A stretch of DNA of 64,000 nt from G963675935 sp963823895 (GCA_963823895.1 CAWGNG010000021.1:227211-291210), one strand, 5' to 3'; counted from the first letter of the stretch, positions 1 to 8,521 are shown. A program made the numbers and translations. Notes: generated by a model not told the origin, from the letters alone.

Positions 1-1
1 G

Positions 2-793
2 TCGTGGACCCGCCGGATCAGCCATCCGAGCGAACTGGTGCAGCCCGAGCAGGAGATCGAAGTCGTCGTGCTGGGCATCAACAAGGAGAAGCAGGAAATC
101 TCGCTGGGCATGAAGCAGACCCAGGAGAATCCTTGGGACCGCGTCGGCGACCGCTATCCGCTCGGCGCGGTGGTGAAGGGGACTGTCCGCAACCTGACCA
201 ATTACGGCGCCTTCATCGAGATCGAGGAGGGGATCGACGGCCTGCTGCACGTCAGCGACATGTCGTGGACCCGCAAGATCAGCCATCCCAACGAGATGGT
301 CGAGAAGAACCAGGAGCTCGAATGCCGCGTGCTCTCGGTCGATCAGGATCGCCGCCGCATCGCGTTGGGCCTGAAGCAGATGACCGACGACCCGTGGGCG
401 ACCGACATTCCGAACAAGTATCAGCCGGGCCAGATCGTCAAGGGACCGGTCACCAAGATCACCAACTTCGGCGTCTTCGTCGGCCTGGAAAACGGCCTGG
501 AAGGGCTGTTGCACATCTCGGAACTGGCCGACCACAAGGTCGAGAATCCCGAGGAGATCGTCAAAGTCGGCGAGGTGATCGAGGTGAAGGTGTTGCGGGT
601 GGACGCCGAGGAGCGGAAGATCGGCCTGTCGCGCAAGCGGGTCGAATGGGCCGAAGACGCCGAGGGCGGCGAGGCGGCCGGAGCGCCGAGTCATCCCGAA
701 AAGCCTGGCCCGGCCGTCGACGAGACGGAACTGAAGGGCGGCGTCGGCGACGGCGGCGGCCCGCTGTTCAAGCATCCGTCCGAAGTCGAATAA
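2..793 (+). CDS. rpsA: 30S ribosomal protein S1, 3' part (5' end outside window)
   Basis: The reading frame is open from base 2, so the start lies before the window. The visible 263 residues hold the end of one S1 repeat (about 1-37), a full S1 domain (about 52-120) and another (about 140-207). Both full domains show the family signature: an N-Y/F-G-A/V-F core followed by G-L-L-H-V/I-S. The spacing of repeats (about 88 residues) and the acidic low-complexity C-terminal tail fit bacterial ribosomal protein S1, which binds mRNA and helps load it on the 30S subunit. A shorter S1-domain protein cannot be fully excluded because the N-terminus is missing. Confidence 0.9.
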   Translation, partial: SWTRRISHPSELVQPEQEIEVVVLGINKEKQEISLGMKQTQENPWDRVGDRYPLGAVVKGTVRNLTNYGAFIEIEEGIDGLLHVSDMSWTRKISHPNEMVEKNQELECRVLSVDQDRRRIALGLKQMTDDPWATDIPNKYQPGQIVKGPVTKITNFGVFVGLENGLEGLLHISELADHKVENPEEIVKVGEVIEVKVLRVDAEERKIGLSRKRVEWAEDAEGGEAAGAPSHPEKPGPAVDETELKGGVGDGGGPLFKHPSEVE

Positions 794-848
794 TCGGCGG
801 AGTAGTCCCCACTGAAGTGTTGGTTCGCGGAAGAATCTTTGCCGTATA

Positions 849-899
849 ATTGACTTCTAGTGCATTACTATTGACTTCTGGGTCGATACATGGTAGTAT
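849..899 (+). promoter_or_regulatory. Promoter and possible operator of the XRE-ACP pair
   Basis: A sigma70-like promoter is visible: TTGACT at 871-876, a 17-base spacer and TAGTAT at 894-899. The 10-mer ATTGACTTCT occurs at 849-858 and again at 870-879, 21 bases apart (two helical turns), the second copy covering the -35 box. This is a plausible binding site for the regulator encoded just downstream; autoregulation is inferred. Confidence 0.6.
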
Positions 900-926
900 T
901 CCGACCAAAGAAAGGAGACAAGAGTT

Positions 927-1343
927 ATGCTCACCGATATCCACCGGTCCATCGACCACCGAAACGTGGAACTGGACGGCATCCGCTACGTCATTTTGCG
1001 CAAAAGCGCCTTCGAGATGCTCTGCCGAAAGGCGAGCATTGAGGTGGATCGTTCCTCGTCTAGCGACCGCGTATCCTCGTCCGAATTCGACTTGGACCAG
1101 CCGCGCTTGGCACAAAAGCTAGCGCGGCGACGCCACGCGGCCGGTTTGTCTCAGGCCGAATTGGCCCGGCGGGCGGGCGTGCGGCCGGAGACGCTCAACC
1201 GCATCGAGCGCGGGCGAACCACGCCCGACTTTGCCACAATCCGCAAACTCGTCGTTGCCATGAATGCGGCCGAGCAAACGCACGCCGCAGCAGCAATTTC
1301 CGCATCCAATCGAGAGGAGTCTGAAAATGTCGCTGGAAAATAG
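927..1343 (+). CDS. XRE-family helix-turn-helix regulator
   Basis: 138 residues. The C-terminal half (about 61-113) is a Cro/C1-type helix-turn-helix with the typical L-S-Q-A-E-L-A core, followed by N-R-I-E-R-G. The N-terminal 50 residues resemble the small leading segment of antitoxin-like regulators (V-E-L-D-G-I-R-Y-V). An AGGAG-like site precedes the ATG. The gene overlaps the following acyl carrier protein gene by 17 bases, so the two are probably translated together. It could be a toxin-antitoxin type repressor, but no toxin gene is next to it; its target is unknown, with the direct repeats upstream the best candidate. Confidence 0.8.
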   Translation: MLTDIHRSIDHRNVELDGIRYVILRKSAFEMLCRKASIEVDRSSSSDRVSSSEFDLDQPRLAQKLARRRHAAGLSQAELARRAGVRPETLNRIERGRTTPDFATIRKLVVAMNAAEQTHAAAAISASNREESENVAGK

Positions 1344-1623
1344 CCCCGTGTGCGAAGCAGTTCTTTCCCGCAGCCAGGTCTTGGAGCAGGTAAGGCGAAT
1401 CGTGGCCGAATCGTCGGGCGTTCCGCTCGACGAGATCGAGGAAGAGCGTCCCCTGCTGCGCGAACTGCCTTGGGACAGCCTCGACCTGGTCGAGTGCGTA
1501 ATGGAGATCGAGGAGGAGTTTGACGTCTCCGTTCCCGATGCGCTGTTCGACGAAGCGAAGACGGTCGGCGACATCACCGATGGCGTGCTGGTCTTATTGA
1601 AGCAGCCGTCGTCAAAGGGTTGA
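1327..1623 (+). CDS. Acyl carrier protein
   Basis: 98 residues, acidic, with the phosphopantetheine attachment motif D-S-L-D-L-V-E; the modified serine would be Ser51. The segment after it (E-I-E-E-E-F-D-V) is the standard helix II/III region of acyl carrier proteins. The start at 1327 is chosen because GAGAGGAG lies just before it and the family N-terminus fits; an in-frame ATG at 1264 would add 21 unrelated residues. It overlaps the preceding XRE gene rather than sitting with fatty-acid synthesis genes, so it is probably a specialised carrier (lipid, polyketide or cell-envelope acylation) rather than the housekeeping AcpP. Confidence 0.85.
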   Translation: MSLENSPVCEAVLSRSQVLEQVRRIVAESSGVPLDEIEEERPLLRELPWDSLDLVECVMEIEEEFDVSVPDALFDEAKTVGDITDGVLVLLKQPSSKG

Positions 1624-1663
1624 GAAAGACCGCCGATGCGAGGCATTTCGCACAGCCTGACGA

Positions 1664-1978
1664 TCACGCACCGCGAACATCGACGGCGACGACTCGCCGA
1701 ATTCGTTCGGCGAGTTCGTCGGGCTTGACGTCTCGCAGCAGGAATCGCTTTTGGTGCGAGGTCTCGCCGTCGATCAGCTCGATTTGCGATTTCTTCAAGC
1801 CGAGCTTTTTGGCGAGCAAGTCGATGACGGCTTTGTTGGCTTTGCCCTTTTCGGGAACTTGAGTGACGGAGACCTTCAACATGCCGTCCTGCACGCCGCG
1901 GATTTCGTTGCGGCGGGCGCCGGGATGGGCTCGTACGGGAAGAATCGTGCCGTCGGGATGTGCGTCGAGGTGAACCAT
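1664..1978 (-). CDS. DUF167 (YggU-like) family protein
   Basis: 104 residues. The family signature is clear: V-R-A-H-P-G-A-R-R-N-E-I near the start, then K-V-S-V-T-Q-V-P-E-K-G-K-A-N-K-A-V and the K-S-Q-I-E-L-I-D-G-E-T-S-H-Q-K-R segment. Biochemical function of the family is not established; members are small single-domain alpha/beta proteins. The start at 1978 gives the normal family length; an upstream in-frame ATG would add 38 unrelated residues. It is convergent with the acyl carrier protein gene, 40 bases away. Confidence 0.85.
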   Translation of the reverse strand: MVHLDAHPDGTILPVRAHPGARRNEIRGVQDGMLKVSVTQVPEKGKANKAVIDLLAKKLGLKKSQIELIDGETSHQKRFLLRDVKPDELAERIRRVVAVDVRGA

Positions 1979-2016
1979 TGTGGACGATCGAGATGCCGCC
2001 GGCGCCGTTGCGCGGC

Positions 2017-2640
2017 TCAAGTGCCTGAGCCGGCAGTGCAGCGGTGTTCCAGGTACTGGCAGGCTTTGCTGAAGCTGCGAAACACTTTGCATCCTTGGTC
2101 TGCGAAGGTCTTTACAAGGTCGGGGTTATCACTGAAGTGCTTGTCTTTCGCGATGAAACAACTCTCGACCTCGCCGGCCGCTGCCAAGTGACGCATGACC
2201 GACAAGTAGACGATTAAGTCCTGCGGTTTCAGCACGGACTTCTCCGGCGAGGAGCTTGCACTTGAGATGATGCTCGCATCGAGCGGAATAAGTGTTACCG
2301 TTCTCGATATTCGTTGCAAAACGGCAGGCAGACGCTTTCCCTCCTCCACCTCGCTTTGCACAAATAAGTTAGCGATAGTGTTCTGGAGAGGGTCGATTTG
2401 ATCCCTGTACGGCTCCGAACGTCTCAACTGCTGCAACTCTCTTTCGACATCTATTCCTATCTGTTTGCGTTCTTTCGCGCGACGAATCAACGCCTCGTAG
2501 GATTCGGCAATGCAAAACGCAGGAAGTACAAGGGACGCACGGCCAGCCTCGCACAAACTCAGAATTCGGTCGCAGTTCTCACGTTCTTCCCGAAGGAACG
2601 CCAGCTCGAAGACGAAATTGGTTTCAACGTAGACGTTCAT
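2017..2640 (-). CDS. PIN-like domain protein (putative nuclease)
   Basis: 207 residues. The N-terminus (V-Y-V-E-T-N-F-V-F-E-L-A) matches the first strand and acidic residue of PIN nucleases (Glu6 replacing the usual Asp), with a second acidic site at Glu46 in A-E-S-Y-E, a third near Asp141 and a K-D-K-H-F segment with Asp166. PIN domains are metal-dependent RNases. The start codon overlaps the stop of the upstream nuclease-like gene (ATGA), indicating translational coupling. The length exceeds typical VapC toxins (about 130 residues), so it may not be a classical toxin. Confidence 0.6.
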   Translation of the reverse strand: MNVYVETNFVFELAFLREERENCDRILSLCEAGRASLVLPAFCIAESYEALIRRAKERKQIGIDVERELQQLRRSEPYRDQIDPLQNTIANLFVQSEVEEGKRLPAVLQRISRTVTLIPLDASIISSASSSPEKSVLKPQDLIVYLSVMRHLAAAGEVESCFIAKDKHFSDNPDLVKTFADQGCKVFRSFSKACQYLEHRCTAGSGT

Positions 2641-3095
2641 AGAGACGCTTCGACCGCAAGACTTCCCCCCTTGATTGCGTCGAGTAGCCCCGACTCCGTG
2701 AGGAAACGCCTTTGTGGTTCCGCCATATTCGCCGAAGCGCCCGAATGAACGAGCTCGTTGAGCCAAAAAGTCACGATCAATTCAAAGCTCTGCGCGGTCA
2801 ACTGATCGGGCGAGACTTTCGCCGCCGCATAATACGGCTGAAAGAAGGGTATGGCATCGACCTCATAGGTCGGCTCAACCAAGTCAGGAGCATTGCCCGC
2901 GTCTTTCCATAGAAAGAGCCGATCGGGAAGCGCCAACAAGAAAAAGCGGCTATTGGGAACTCCCCCGTATGCAAGCATGTTTCGACGCAATTGCGTTGCC
3001 CATGATCGCGACCTGTTCATTCTCCCTTTGGCCTCGGCGATAAGCGCAATTTGCCCGTCCGGACTGTACGCTATAAAATCTGCGATTTGCGACAT
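2637..3095 (-). CDS. PD-(D/E)XK-like nuclease-fold protein
   Basis: 152 residues. The N-terminal half shows an Asp in a strand (A-D-F-I-A-Y, Asp6), then a hydrophobic strand ending in A-E-A-K-G (Glu21, Lys23) and a helix with W-A-T-Q. This D...ExK arrangement is the signature of restriction-endonuclease-like folds. Start 3095 is chosen for the AGAGGGG upstream; an extension to 3281 would add 62 residues of poor character. It overlaps the PIN gene by four bases. The pair may be a small nuclease module or a toxin-antitoxin-like unit; this is inferred from fold and coupling only. Confidence 0.55.
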   Translation of the reverse strand: MSQIADFIAYSPDGQIALIAEAKGRMNRSRSWATQLRRNMLAYGGVPNSRFFLLALPDRLFLWKDAGNAPDLVEPTYEVDAIPFFQPYYAAAKVSPDQLTAQSFELIVTFWLNELVHSGASANMAEPQRRFLTESGLLDAIKGGSLAVEASL

Positions 3096-3222
3096 GGCCG
3101 GCCCCTCTTCGGAGTATCGTGGCACGTGAACCGTCACTTGCGCTCTGATACCGCGATTATAGGCGTATCCCCCCCTCGCGTAAAGCACGGTTGGACCTTC
3201 TCGCTTCCGGCAGTCCGAGAAG

Positions 3223-3993
3223 CTACTCAATTCCCTCAAACAAGGCGGAACCGACACGAACGATCGTAGCCCCCTCTTCAATAGCCGGCTCGAAATCGCC
3301 GCTCATGCCCATCGAAAGCTCATCGAGCGCCACACCCGGCGGGCAATTCGGTCGCAAGCGATCGCGGAGGTCACGCAAGGCGGCGAACTCGCGGCGGGCG
3401 ACGTCGAGGCCGCCTTCGAGACTCGCCATGCCCATCAGACCGCGAATCGACACGTGGCGATAATCGACGGCACTGGCCAGGAACGGTTCGATCTCGTCGG
3501 GGGCAAGACCGCCCTTGGCCGTCTCGCGGGAGATGTTCACTTCGAGCAGAATCGGAAGCGGTAGTTGTTGGGGCGGCAGTTGCACTGCCGCCCCTTCCGA
3601 CGTCCGACTCGGGGTGGCAGTGCAACTGCCACCCCAACTGTGATGCTCTTCGTCGATTGCAGCCAGCAATCGCGGACTATCGACCGAATGGAGCATGGCC
3701 AGCAGCGGTAGCGTGCGGCGGACTTTGTTCCGCTGCAAGTGGCCGATCAGATGCCAGCGAATCGGCAAGCCGGCCAATTCAGCGGCCTTTTCCCAGAGCT
3801 GCTGCGGCCGGCTTTCGCCGAGATCATGGCAACCGGCCTCGACCAACAGACGCGCGACGCCGGCCGACACGTACTTCGTCACCGCCACCAGCGTAACGGC
3901 CTCGGTCGTCCGCCCGCTGCGAACGGCGGTCTCGGCAATTCGCCGGCGAATCGCGGCAACGTTCTCGGTAATTCGCGCGGCGTCATTCCTCAT
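3223..3993 (-). CDS. yggS: YggS/PROSC-family PLP homeostasis protein with an in-frame repeat insertion
   Basis: 256 residues, slightly longer than the usual 220-235. The PLP-binding lysine is Lys40 in V-A-V-T-K-Y; H-L-I-G-H-L-Q-R-N-K follows at about 81-90, and the S-M-G-M-S-G-D phosphate-binding segment is near the C-terminus. The protein binds pyridoxal 5'-phosphate and buffers its free level. Residues about 118-145 are a low-complexity insert without counterpart in the family, coded by two hairpins of a dispersed palindromic repeat (3570-3635) before the conserved strand I-L-L-E-V-N-I-S. The start overlaps the end of the larA-like gene by 11 bases. Confidence 0.88.
   Translation of the reverse strand: MRNDAARITENVAAIRRRIAETAVRSGRTTEAVTLVAVTKYVSAGVARLLVEAGCHDLGESRPQQLWEKAAELAGLPIRWHLIGHLQRNKVRRTLPLLAMLHSVDSPRLLAAIDEEHHSWGGSCTATPSRTSEGAAVQLPPQQLPLPILLEVNISRETAKGGLAPDEIEPFLASAVDYRHVSIRGLMGMASLEGGLDVARREFAALRDLRDRLRPNCPPGVALDELSMGMSGDFEPAIEEGATIVRVGSALFEGIE
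3570..3635. repeat. Palindromic repeat family A inside yggS
   Basis: Two hairpins stand in tandem: arms 3570-3580/3584-3594 and 3611-3621/3625-3635, each an 11-base perfect stem with a three-base loop. The shared core is GGCAGT-TGC-ACTGCC. The same family appears at 8801-8850. The yggS frame stays open through it. Confidence 0.85.
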
Positions 3994-5221
3994 CCCCTAG
4001 CCCCTCATCTTCCACGACTGTCACGTTTGCGGCATTGGAGAGCAGGATGCACGAGCGGTGCTTGCGGGCGAGCCGGGCCAACTCGTCTGCTCCGCCGATC
4101 GGAATCATCTCCAAGTCCTCGACAACCGCGGCGTCGAGCCGACTGAGCAAATAGACTTTCGAGTGATCGAGGGCGTGAACCAACTGGGCGGCGGGCAGGG
4201 CATCGGCCGGTCGCTTCTTGGCGACGTGCCGCAGGGCCGCTTCGCGCGAGGATTCGCCTGCCAGATGCTGCATGGCCGGACCCGGTGGCGCCGACAACTC
4301 GCAGCAGACGGCGATCGCGCCGCCTGCGCTGACGAAGTTCTCGGCAACGTGCAGTGCCCGACCGAGGTTTTCCCAGGTCTGCTGACCGGGACCGCCCTCG
4401 ATGGCGGCCAGAACGAGATCGGCCTGCCGTTGCACGGGCCAATCCCAGGCGGCGTGATACTGATCGCGTCCCCGTCGCCGCACGGAATCGCTCAGGCCGG
4501 CCAAGACCTGCAAAACCCCTTCGCCGGCAGCCGGAACGAGTTGCACAGTCAGAGTAATGCCTAAGAGCCACGCGACGTGATCGACGTCGGCGACCAGTTC
4601 GCGGCGGCGGGCGGCCTGGCCGTTGAGGGTCGCAATCGCCCGAAACCGCTGGAGAGTTCTAGTGTCGGAAAACGTCGGATAGATGACGCCGTGAATGTCG
4701 AAGTAGCCGGCCGATTGTTCGCCGCGGAGGCAGCCCACCGGCAGGACGACGTCGGCCTCGTGCAGGGCGCGGTTGATCAGAATCGGCTCGCCCAGCCCGT
4801 CGGCGGCCAGGTAGGCAAGCTCGCGGCGATCATCGGGGTCGTGGGCCGCCAGCGATACCCGTTGCCGCAAGGGGGCCGAGAGCAATTGGCGGGGATCGCC
4901 ACCGCCGGCGCGGCGGCCGGCTTGGCTTTCGAGCACCGTGATTCCGTCGGCATCGACACCGGCTTCGACCAGTGCGTTGACCACCGCCGCGGTGACTGTG
5001 GCCTTTTGGGGGAGGCCGCGATCGAGGGCGACCACCACCCGATCACCGGGCGTCGTGCATTGTGCGAGGGTGGGATAGTCGATTGGCTCGCGGAGTGCGG
5101 CGATGGTGGCCGCCGCAAGATCGGCCAACGGCTCCCCCCGCGGCATGCCTAGCTCCAGCGGAGCGCCGTCGGCGAAATCCAGCCGCACGCTCGAATTGCT
5201 CCCGTAATGCAAGACGGCCAT
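3983..5221 (-). CDS. LarA-like (DUF2088) nickel-dependent racemase-family protein, divergent
   Basis: 412 residues. The N-terminal region contains G-D-R-V-V-V-A-L-D-R-G-L-P, the nucleotide/metal-region strand of the lactate racemase LarA family, followed by a helix built around A-V-V-N-A-L-V-E-A-G. Later A-A-H-D-P and I-L-I-N-R-A-L-H-E-A-D-V-V-L-P-V-G match the LarA fold. The usual P-H-x-x-A-G-F-S-G-G segment is replaced (R-G-E-Q-S-A-G-Y-F-D-I-H-G), so lactate racemase activity should not be assumed. No larB, larC or larE genes for the nickel-pincer cofactor are in the window. Start 5221 gives the family N-terminus. It probably forms an operon with yggS. Confidence 0.65.
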   Translation of the reverse strand: MAVLHYGSNSSVRLDFADGAPLELGMPRGEPLADLAAATIAALREPIDYPTLAQCTTPGDRVVVALDRGLPQKATVTAAVVNALVEAGVDADGITVLESQAGRRAGGGDPRQLLSAPLRQRVSLAAHDPDDRRELAYLAADGLGEPILINRALHEADVVLPVGCLRGEQSAGYFDIHGVIYPTFSDTRTLQRFRAIATLNGQAARRRELVADVDHVAWLLGITLTVQLVPAAGEGVLQVLAGLSDSVRRRGRDQYHAAWDWPVQRQADLVLAAIEGGPGQQTWENLGRALHVAENFVSAGGAIAVCCELSAPPGPAMQHLAGESSREAALRHVAKKRPADALPAAQLVHALDHSKVYLLSRLDAAVVEDLEMIPIGGADELARLARKHRSCILLSNAANVTVVEDEGLGDEE

Positions 5222-5446
5222 TGGACAGACTGGTGAAAATGAGGTGGTTGGGCAATGCCCTGAACAGCTCTTGACGCGTTCGTGGTTTCGTAAGGCTAGC
5301 GGTGCAGCACCTCTCCCTTTTTCCAATGTTCTCATTATCCCTCTGTCGTGGGCGATGGTCAAGAAGTCGAGCTTTACGCCAAAGGCCGGTTTGAGAATAA
5401 TGTGGCCCTCACGTCCCGTTGCGATTGATTTGGGAGAAGAAATCCG

Positions 5447-7954
5447 ATGATCCGGTCTCTTGCGACTCGTTGCCACACATTTCCATTGCACGGCGCAGTA
5501 ATTGCTACGGCCTTTCTCGCGTTAGCGATAACCGCCGGCTGCCAACGCGGCGAGTCGCCGAAAGCGAAGGAAGCGGCGAGCAGTCCCGCGACAAAATCAG
5601 ACAAGGGGGACAACAAGACGGCGTCAGAGGACGCCGCCAAGCCGCCGACCGCCCGCGAAGTGCTCGAACGCATGGTCGCCGCCTATCGCAAAGCGGCGAG
5701 TTACATCGACTACGGCGCGGTGCGCCACGTGGTCGAGGCCGATGGCAAGATAGTTGAGGACAATACGGCCAAGTTCTCGCTGGCGTTCGTTCGTCCGAAC
5801 AAGCTGCGTTTTCAGGCGTACAAAGCCGAGTTGGTCTGCAACGGCAAGACCCTGTACGCTTACATCAGCGACAGCGATATGTCCGGGCAGGTCTTACGCC
5901 GCCCGGCGCCCGAGCGGATGACGATGAAAAACGTCCTGCCCGATTGGGCGATCATGATGGAGATGAACGGCGGCTTCGCGCACGGCATGCCGCAGATTCC
6001 GCTCTTGCTGGGAAAAGAGCCGCTCGACATGTTGTTGGGCGACCAGGGAGCCCCGGAGTTGTCGGAGCCGGGGGACATTGCCGGCCACGGCTGCTACCGA
6101 GTCAAGGTGAAAGGCCCCGACGGGACGGCCACTTTCTGGATCGATCGGGAGAATTACGTGCTGCGGCGCATCGTCTTGCCCACCGAACGATTGCGCGAGG
6201 TGATGAGCCAAGAGGCGCCAATCAGCAGCGTCTCGCTTGTGGCCGATTTCACCGGCGCTGAGCTCGGTGGCGAAATCAAGCCGGAGACGTTCGAATTCGA
6301 GGTCCCCAAGGACGTGAAACTCGTCGACTTCTTGGTTCCGCCGCACATGGGCCAGTTGTTGAACAAGAAGGCGCCGGACTTCAAATTCACCGACCTGGCG
6401 GGCAAGCCGGTTACGCCCGAGACCTTCGCCGGAAAAACCGCGGTGCTCGCTTTCTGGTCGATTCGTAACGAGCCGTGTCGAGAGATGCTCAAGGGGCTCG
6501 ACGTCGCGTTTCAGAAGTACAAAGGCAATCCGAAAGTCGCGTTCTATGCGGTATGCGCCGATCCGTCGCAGTTCAGCAACGCCGACATGGAGAAGGCCGT
6601 CGCCGAGTTGAACCTGCACGTGCCGATCGTGCGGGATTTCGAGCGCTCGGGGGCGGTTTTTAATCCCGGCGAGCCCCCCACGACGTTCATCATCGACGAC
6701 AAGGGGATCGTGCAACACTGCGAAGGCGGATTGAACCCCAAGTATGCCGAATCGCTGCAAACCAAAGTCGATAAGGTGCTGGCCGGCGAAGAGATCTATC
6801 AGGAGCCGAGGAAACAGTATCTTGAACAAATCGAGGGGTTGCGGCAGTTCGCCGAAGCGACGAAAACGGAGCGGCCCGAGCCGAAAGCGGGCGACGCCGT
6901 GGTGGTGAAGGAAGAGCCGCTTCCCAAGGCCGAAATCGCCCCGCGCAGCGAGCCTCGCGTGCTGAAGCTTACCCCGGCGTGGAAATGCGCCGATCTGAAG
7001 ATGCCGGGCAATATCCTGGTGGTCGACGGCCCAAAGGGGCCCGAGCGGCTGCTGGTGATCGAGAACGGAACGTCGGTGGCCGAGGTCGGATTGGACGGCA
7101 AACTGATTGCCATGCACCCGCTCGAACTGGCGGAAAAGGAGGGCGTCGGCAGCCTTCGCACCGCGGTCGGGGCCGACGGCCGCCGCTACTTCGCCGCCTT
7201 CCTGGTTTCGCAGCAGCGCTGCCACGTCTTCGATGATAAGTGGAATCTGCTGGCCCACTTTCCCAAGGACGCCCTCGAACATCCCCACAGCGGCATCTCC
7301 GACGTGCGGCTCGGCGACCTCGACGGCGACGGAAAAGTGAAGATGTACGTCAGCTATTGGGGTGTCGTCGGCGTGCAGGGGGTGTCGCTCAACGGTAGTC
7401 TACTCTGGAGGAACCGCACGGCCGTATCGAGCGTGGCCTGCCTGGCTATCGGCCCTCCCAGTGGAAAGTTCGAAACATGCGATCTGTACTGCGCCGACAA
7501 CTCCGGCGTGCTAGCCGACTTGGACGCCGGAGGCAAGCACGTTGGTTACGACGTGAAGGTTCCGGGCAGACTCTTCTTCCGAATCGCCAACGCCAACCTT
7601 CGCGGCAACGGCGAGCCGCTCTGGTGCGGCTTGGCCGAGACGAAGCCGGGCGTAGCCACGGCGATCGGGTTCTCGTTGGCTGGCGACGAATTGTGGAGCT
7701 ATCCGCTGCCGGTGGGAGTGCCGTCGCAGCCGATCGAGCCGATCGTCGCCGGCAGACTGACTCGCGACGCCGCCGGCCAATGGCTGTTCCCCGGCCCCGA
7801 CGGTTCGATCCACGTCCTCTCGGCCGACGGCAAGCTGCTGGACAAATTCAACTACGGGGCAGTGCTGCAAGGACTGGCGGCGTTCGAGAGCGGCGGCCAA
7901 CGCGTACTGGTAGTAGCGTCGCCCAACGGGTTAGAGGCGTGGAAGGTGGAATAG
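5447..7954 (+). CDS. Lipoprotein with LolA-like, thioredoxin-like and beta-propeller domains
   Basis: 835 residues. A signal peptide ends in a lipobox (I-T-A-G-C, about residue 32), so the protein is probably lipid-anchored. A charged linker leads into an outer-membrane lipoprotein carrier-like region (about 70-285), then an AhpC/TlpA-type thioredoxin fold starting near residue 305 (A-P-D-F-K-F-T-D-L). The redox site reads F-W-S-I-R-N-E-P-C: only one cysteine (about residue 344) remains of the usual WCxxC, so it is unlikely to be an ordinary disulfide reductase. The C-terminal third (about 490-835) has repeated F-D-D-K-W-N and D-L-D-G-D-G-K motifs of PQQ/VCBS-like propellers. It is transcribed divergently from the larA-like gene. 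Confidence 0.7.
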   Translation: MIRSLATRCHTFPLHGAVIATAFLALAITAGCQRGESPKAKEAASSPATKSDKGDNKTASEDAAKPPTAREVLERMVAAYRKAASYIDYGAVRHVVEADGKIVEDNTAKFSLAFVRPNKLRFQAYKAELVCNGKTLYAYISDSDMSGQVLRRPAPERMTMKNVLPDWAIMMEMNGGFAHGMPQIPLLLGKEPLDMLLGDQGAPELSEPGDIAGHGCYRVKVKGPDGTATFWIDRENYVLRRIVLPTERLREVMSQEAPISSVSLVADFTGAELGGEIKPETFEFEVPKDVKLVDFLVPPHMGQLLNKKAPDFKFTDLAGKPVTPETFAGKTAVLAFWSIRNEPCREMLKGLDVAFQKYKGNPKVAFYAVCADPSQFSNADMEKAVAELNLHVPIVRDFERSGAVFNPGEPPTTFIIDDKGIVQHCEGGLNPKYAESLQTKVDKVLAGEEIYQEPRKQYLEQIEGLRQFAEATKTERPEPKAGDAVVVKEEPLPKAEIAPRSEPRVLKLTPAWKCADLKMPGNILVVDGPKGPERLLVIENGTSVAEVGLDGKLIAMHPLELAEKEGVGSLRTAVGADGRRYFAAFLVSQQRCHVFDDKWNLLAHFPKDALEHPHSGISDVRLGDLDGDGKVKMYVSYWGVVGVQGVSLNGSLLWRNRTAVSSVACLAIGPPSGKFETCDLYCADNSGVLADLDAGGKHVGYDVKVPGRLFFRIANANLRGNGEPLWCGLAETKPGVATAIGFSLAGDELWSYPLPVGVPSQPIEPIVAGRLTRDAAGQWLFPGPDGSIHVLSADGKLLDKFNYGAVLQGLAAFESGGQRVLVVASPNGLEAWKVE

Positions 7955-8221
7955 GCAGAAGCGGGCGGGGCGGGCACGCGAACGCCGCGATCTGTCAAAG
8001 TCTTTCACCACAATTCTATGGTTCCCTCATACCCAAAATGGTTGTCTGCCGAATCGTTGGTGCCGATTCGCCTGAATATGTCTGGTATGATAGGCATAAA
8101 TGATAGTTGTGTTCACGGCTTCCTACCGAAGGAGCCATCTGTTGCCGCTCCGCCGAGATTAGGGCCTATAGTTGCACAGACAGTCAAACCATCGTTCCGA
8201 GTCAAAAAAGAGGTGATGGCA

Positions 8222-8521
8222 ATGGCCAAACAGAATTGCTGGGAGTTTAGGAAGTGCGGACGAGAGCCCGGCGGCTTCAAGGTCAACGAACTGGGCACCT
8301 GTCCGGCAGCGACAGAGAAGCGAACGGATGGGATCAATGGAGGCAAGAACGGCGGGCGTGCCTGCTGGGCGATCACCGGCACTCTTTGCGGGGGAAAAAC
8401 TCAAGGGACTTTCGCCAACAAAGTCGGCAATTGCCTAAAGTGCGAATTCTATCAGACGGTTGGAGCCGAAGAGGGCCCCAATCAAGAAGGTGCAAAGGAC
8501 ATTCTCGCCAAGCTCACTTAG
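8222..8521 (+). CDS. Two-CW domain small cysteine-rich protein
   Basis: 99 residues. It begins with the N-C-W-E-F-x-K-C-G-R-E pattern and has a second A-C-W-A-I-T-G-T-L-C-G-G block, followed by N-C-L-K-C-E-F-Y, giving a set of paired cysteines that probably bind metal. This matches small 'two-CW' proteins found in many bacteria, whose role is not known. Start 8222 is preferred to the ATG six bases upstream because AGAGG lies eight bases before it. The 266-base stretch upstream, back to the lipoprotein gene, shows no other gene. Confidence 0.75.
   Translation: MAKQNCWEFRKCGREPGGFKVNELGTCPAATEKRTDGINGGKNGGRACWAITGTLCGGKTQGTFANKVGNCLKCEFYQTVGAEEGPNQEGAKDILAKLT

Noticed and set aside
5894..7288. 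464-codon minus-strand frame opposite the lipoprotein gene
   Set aside because: No domain, rich in Arg/His/Gln typical of antisense frames; the plus-strand gene has clear domains.
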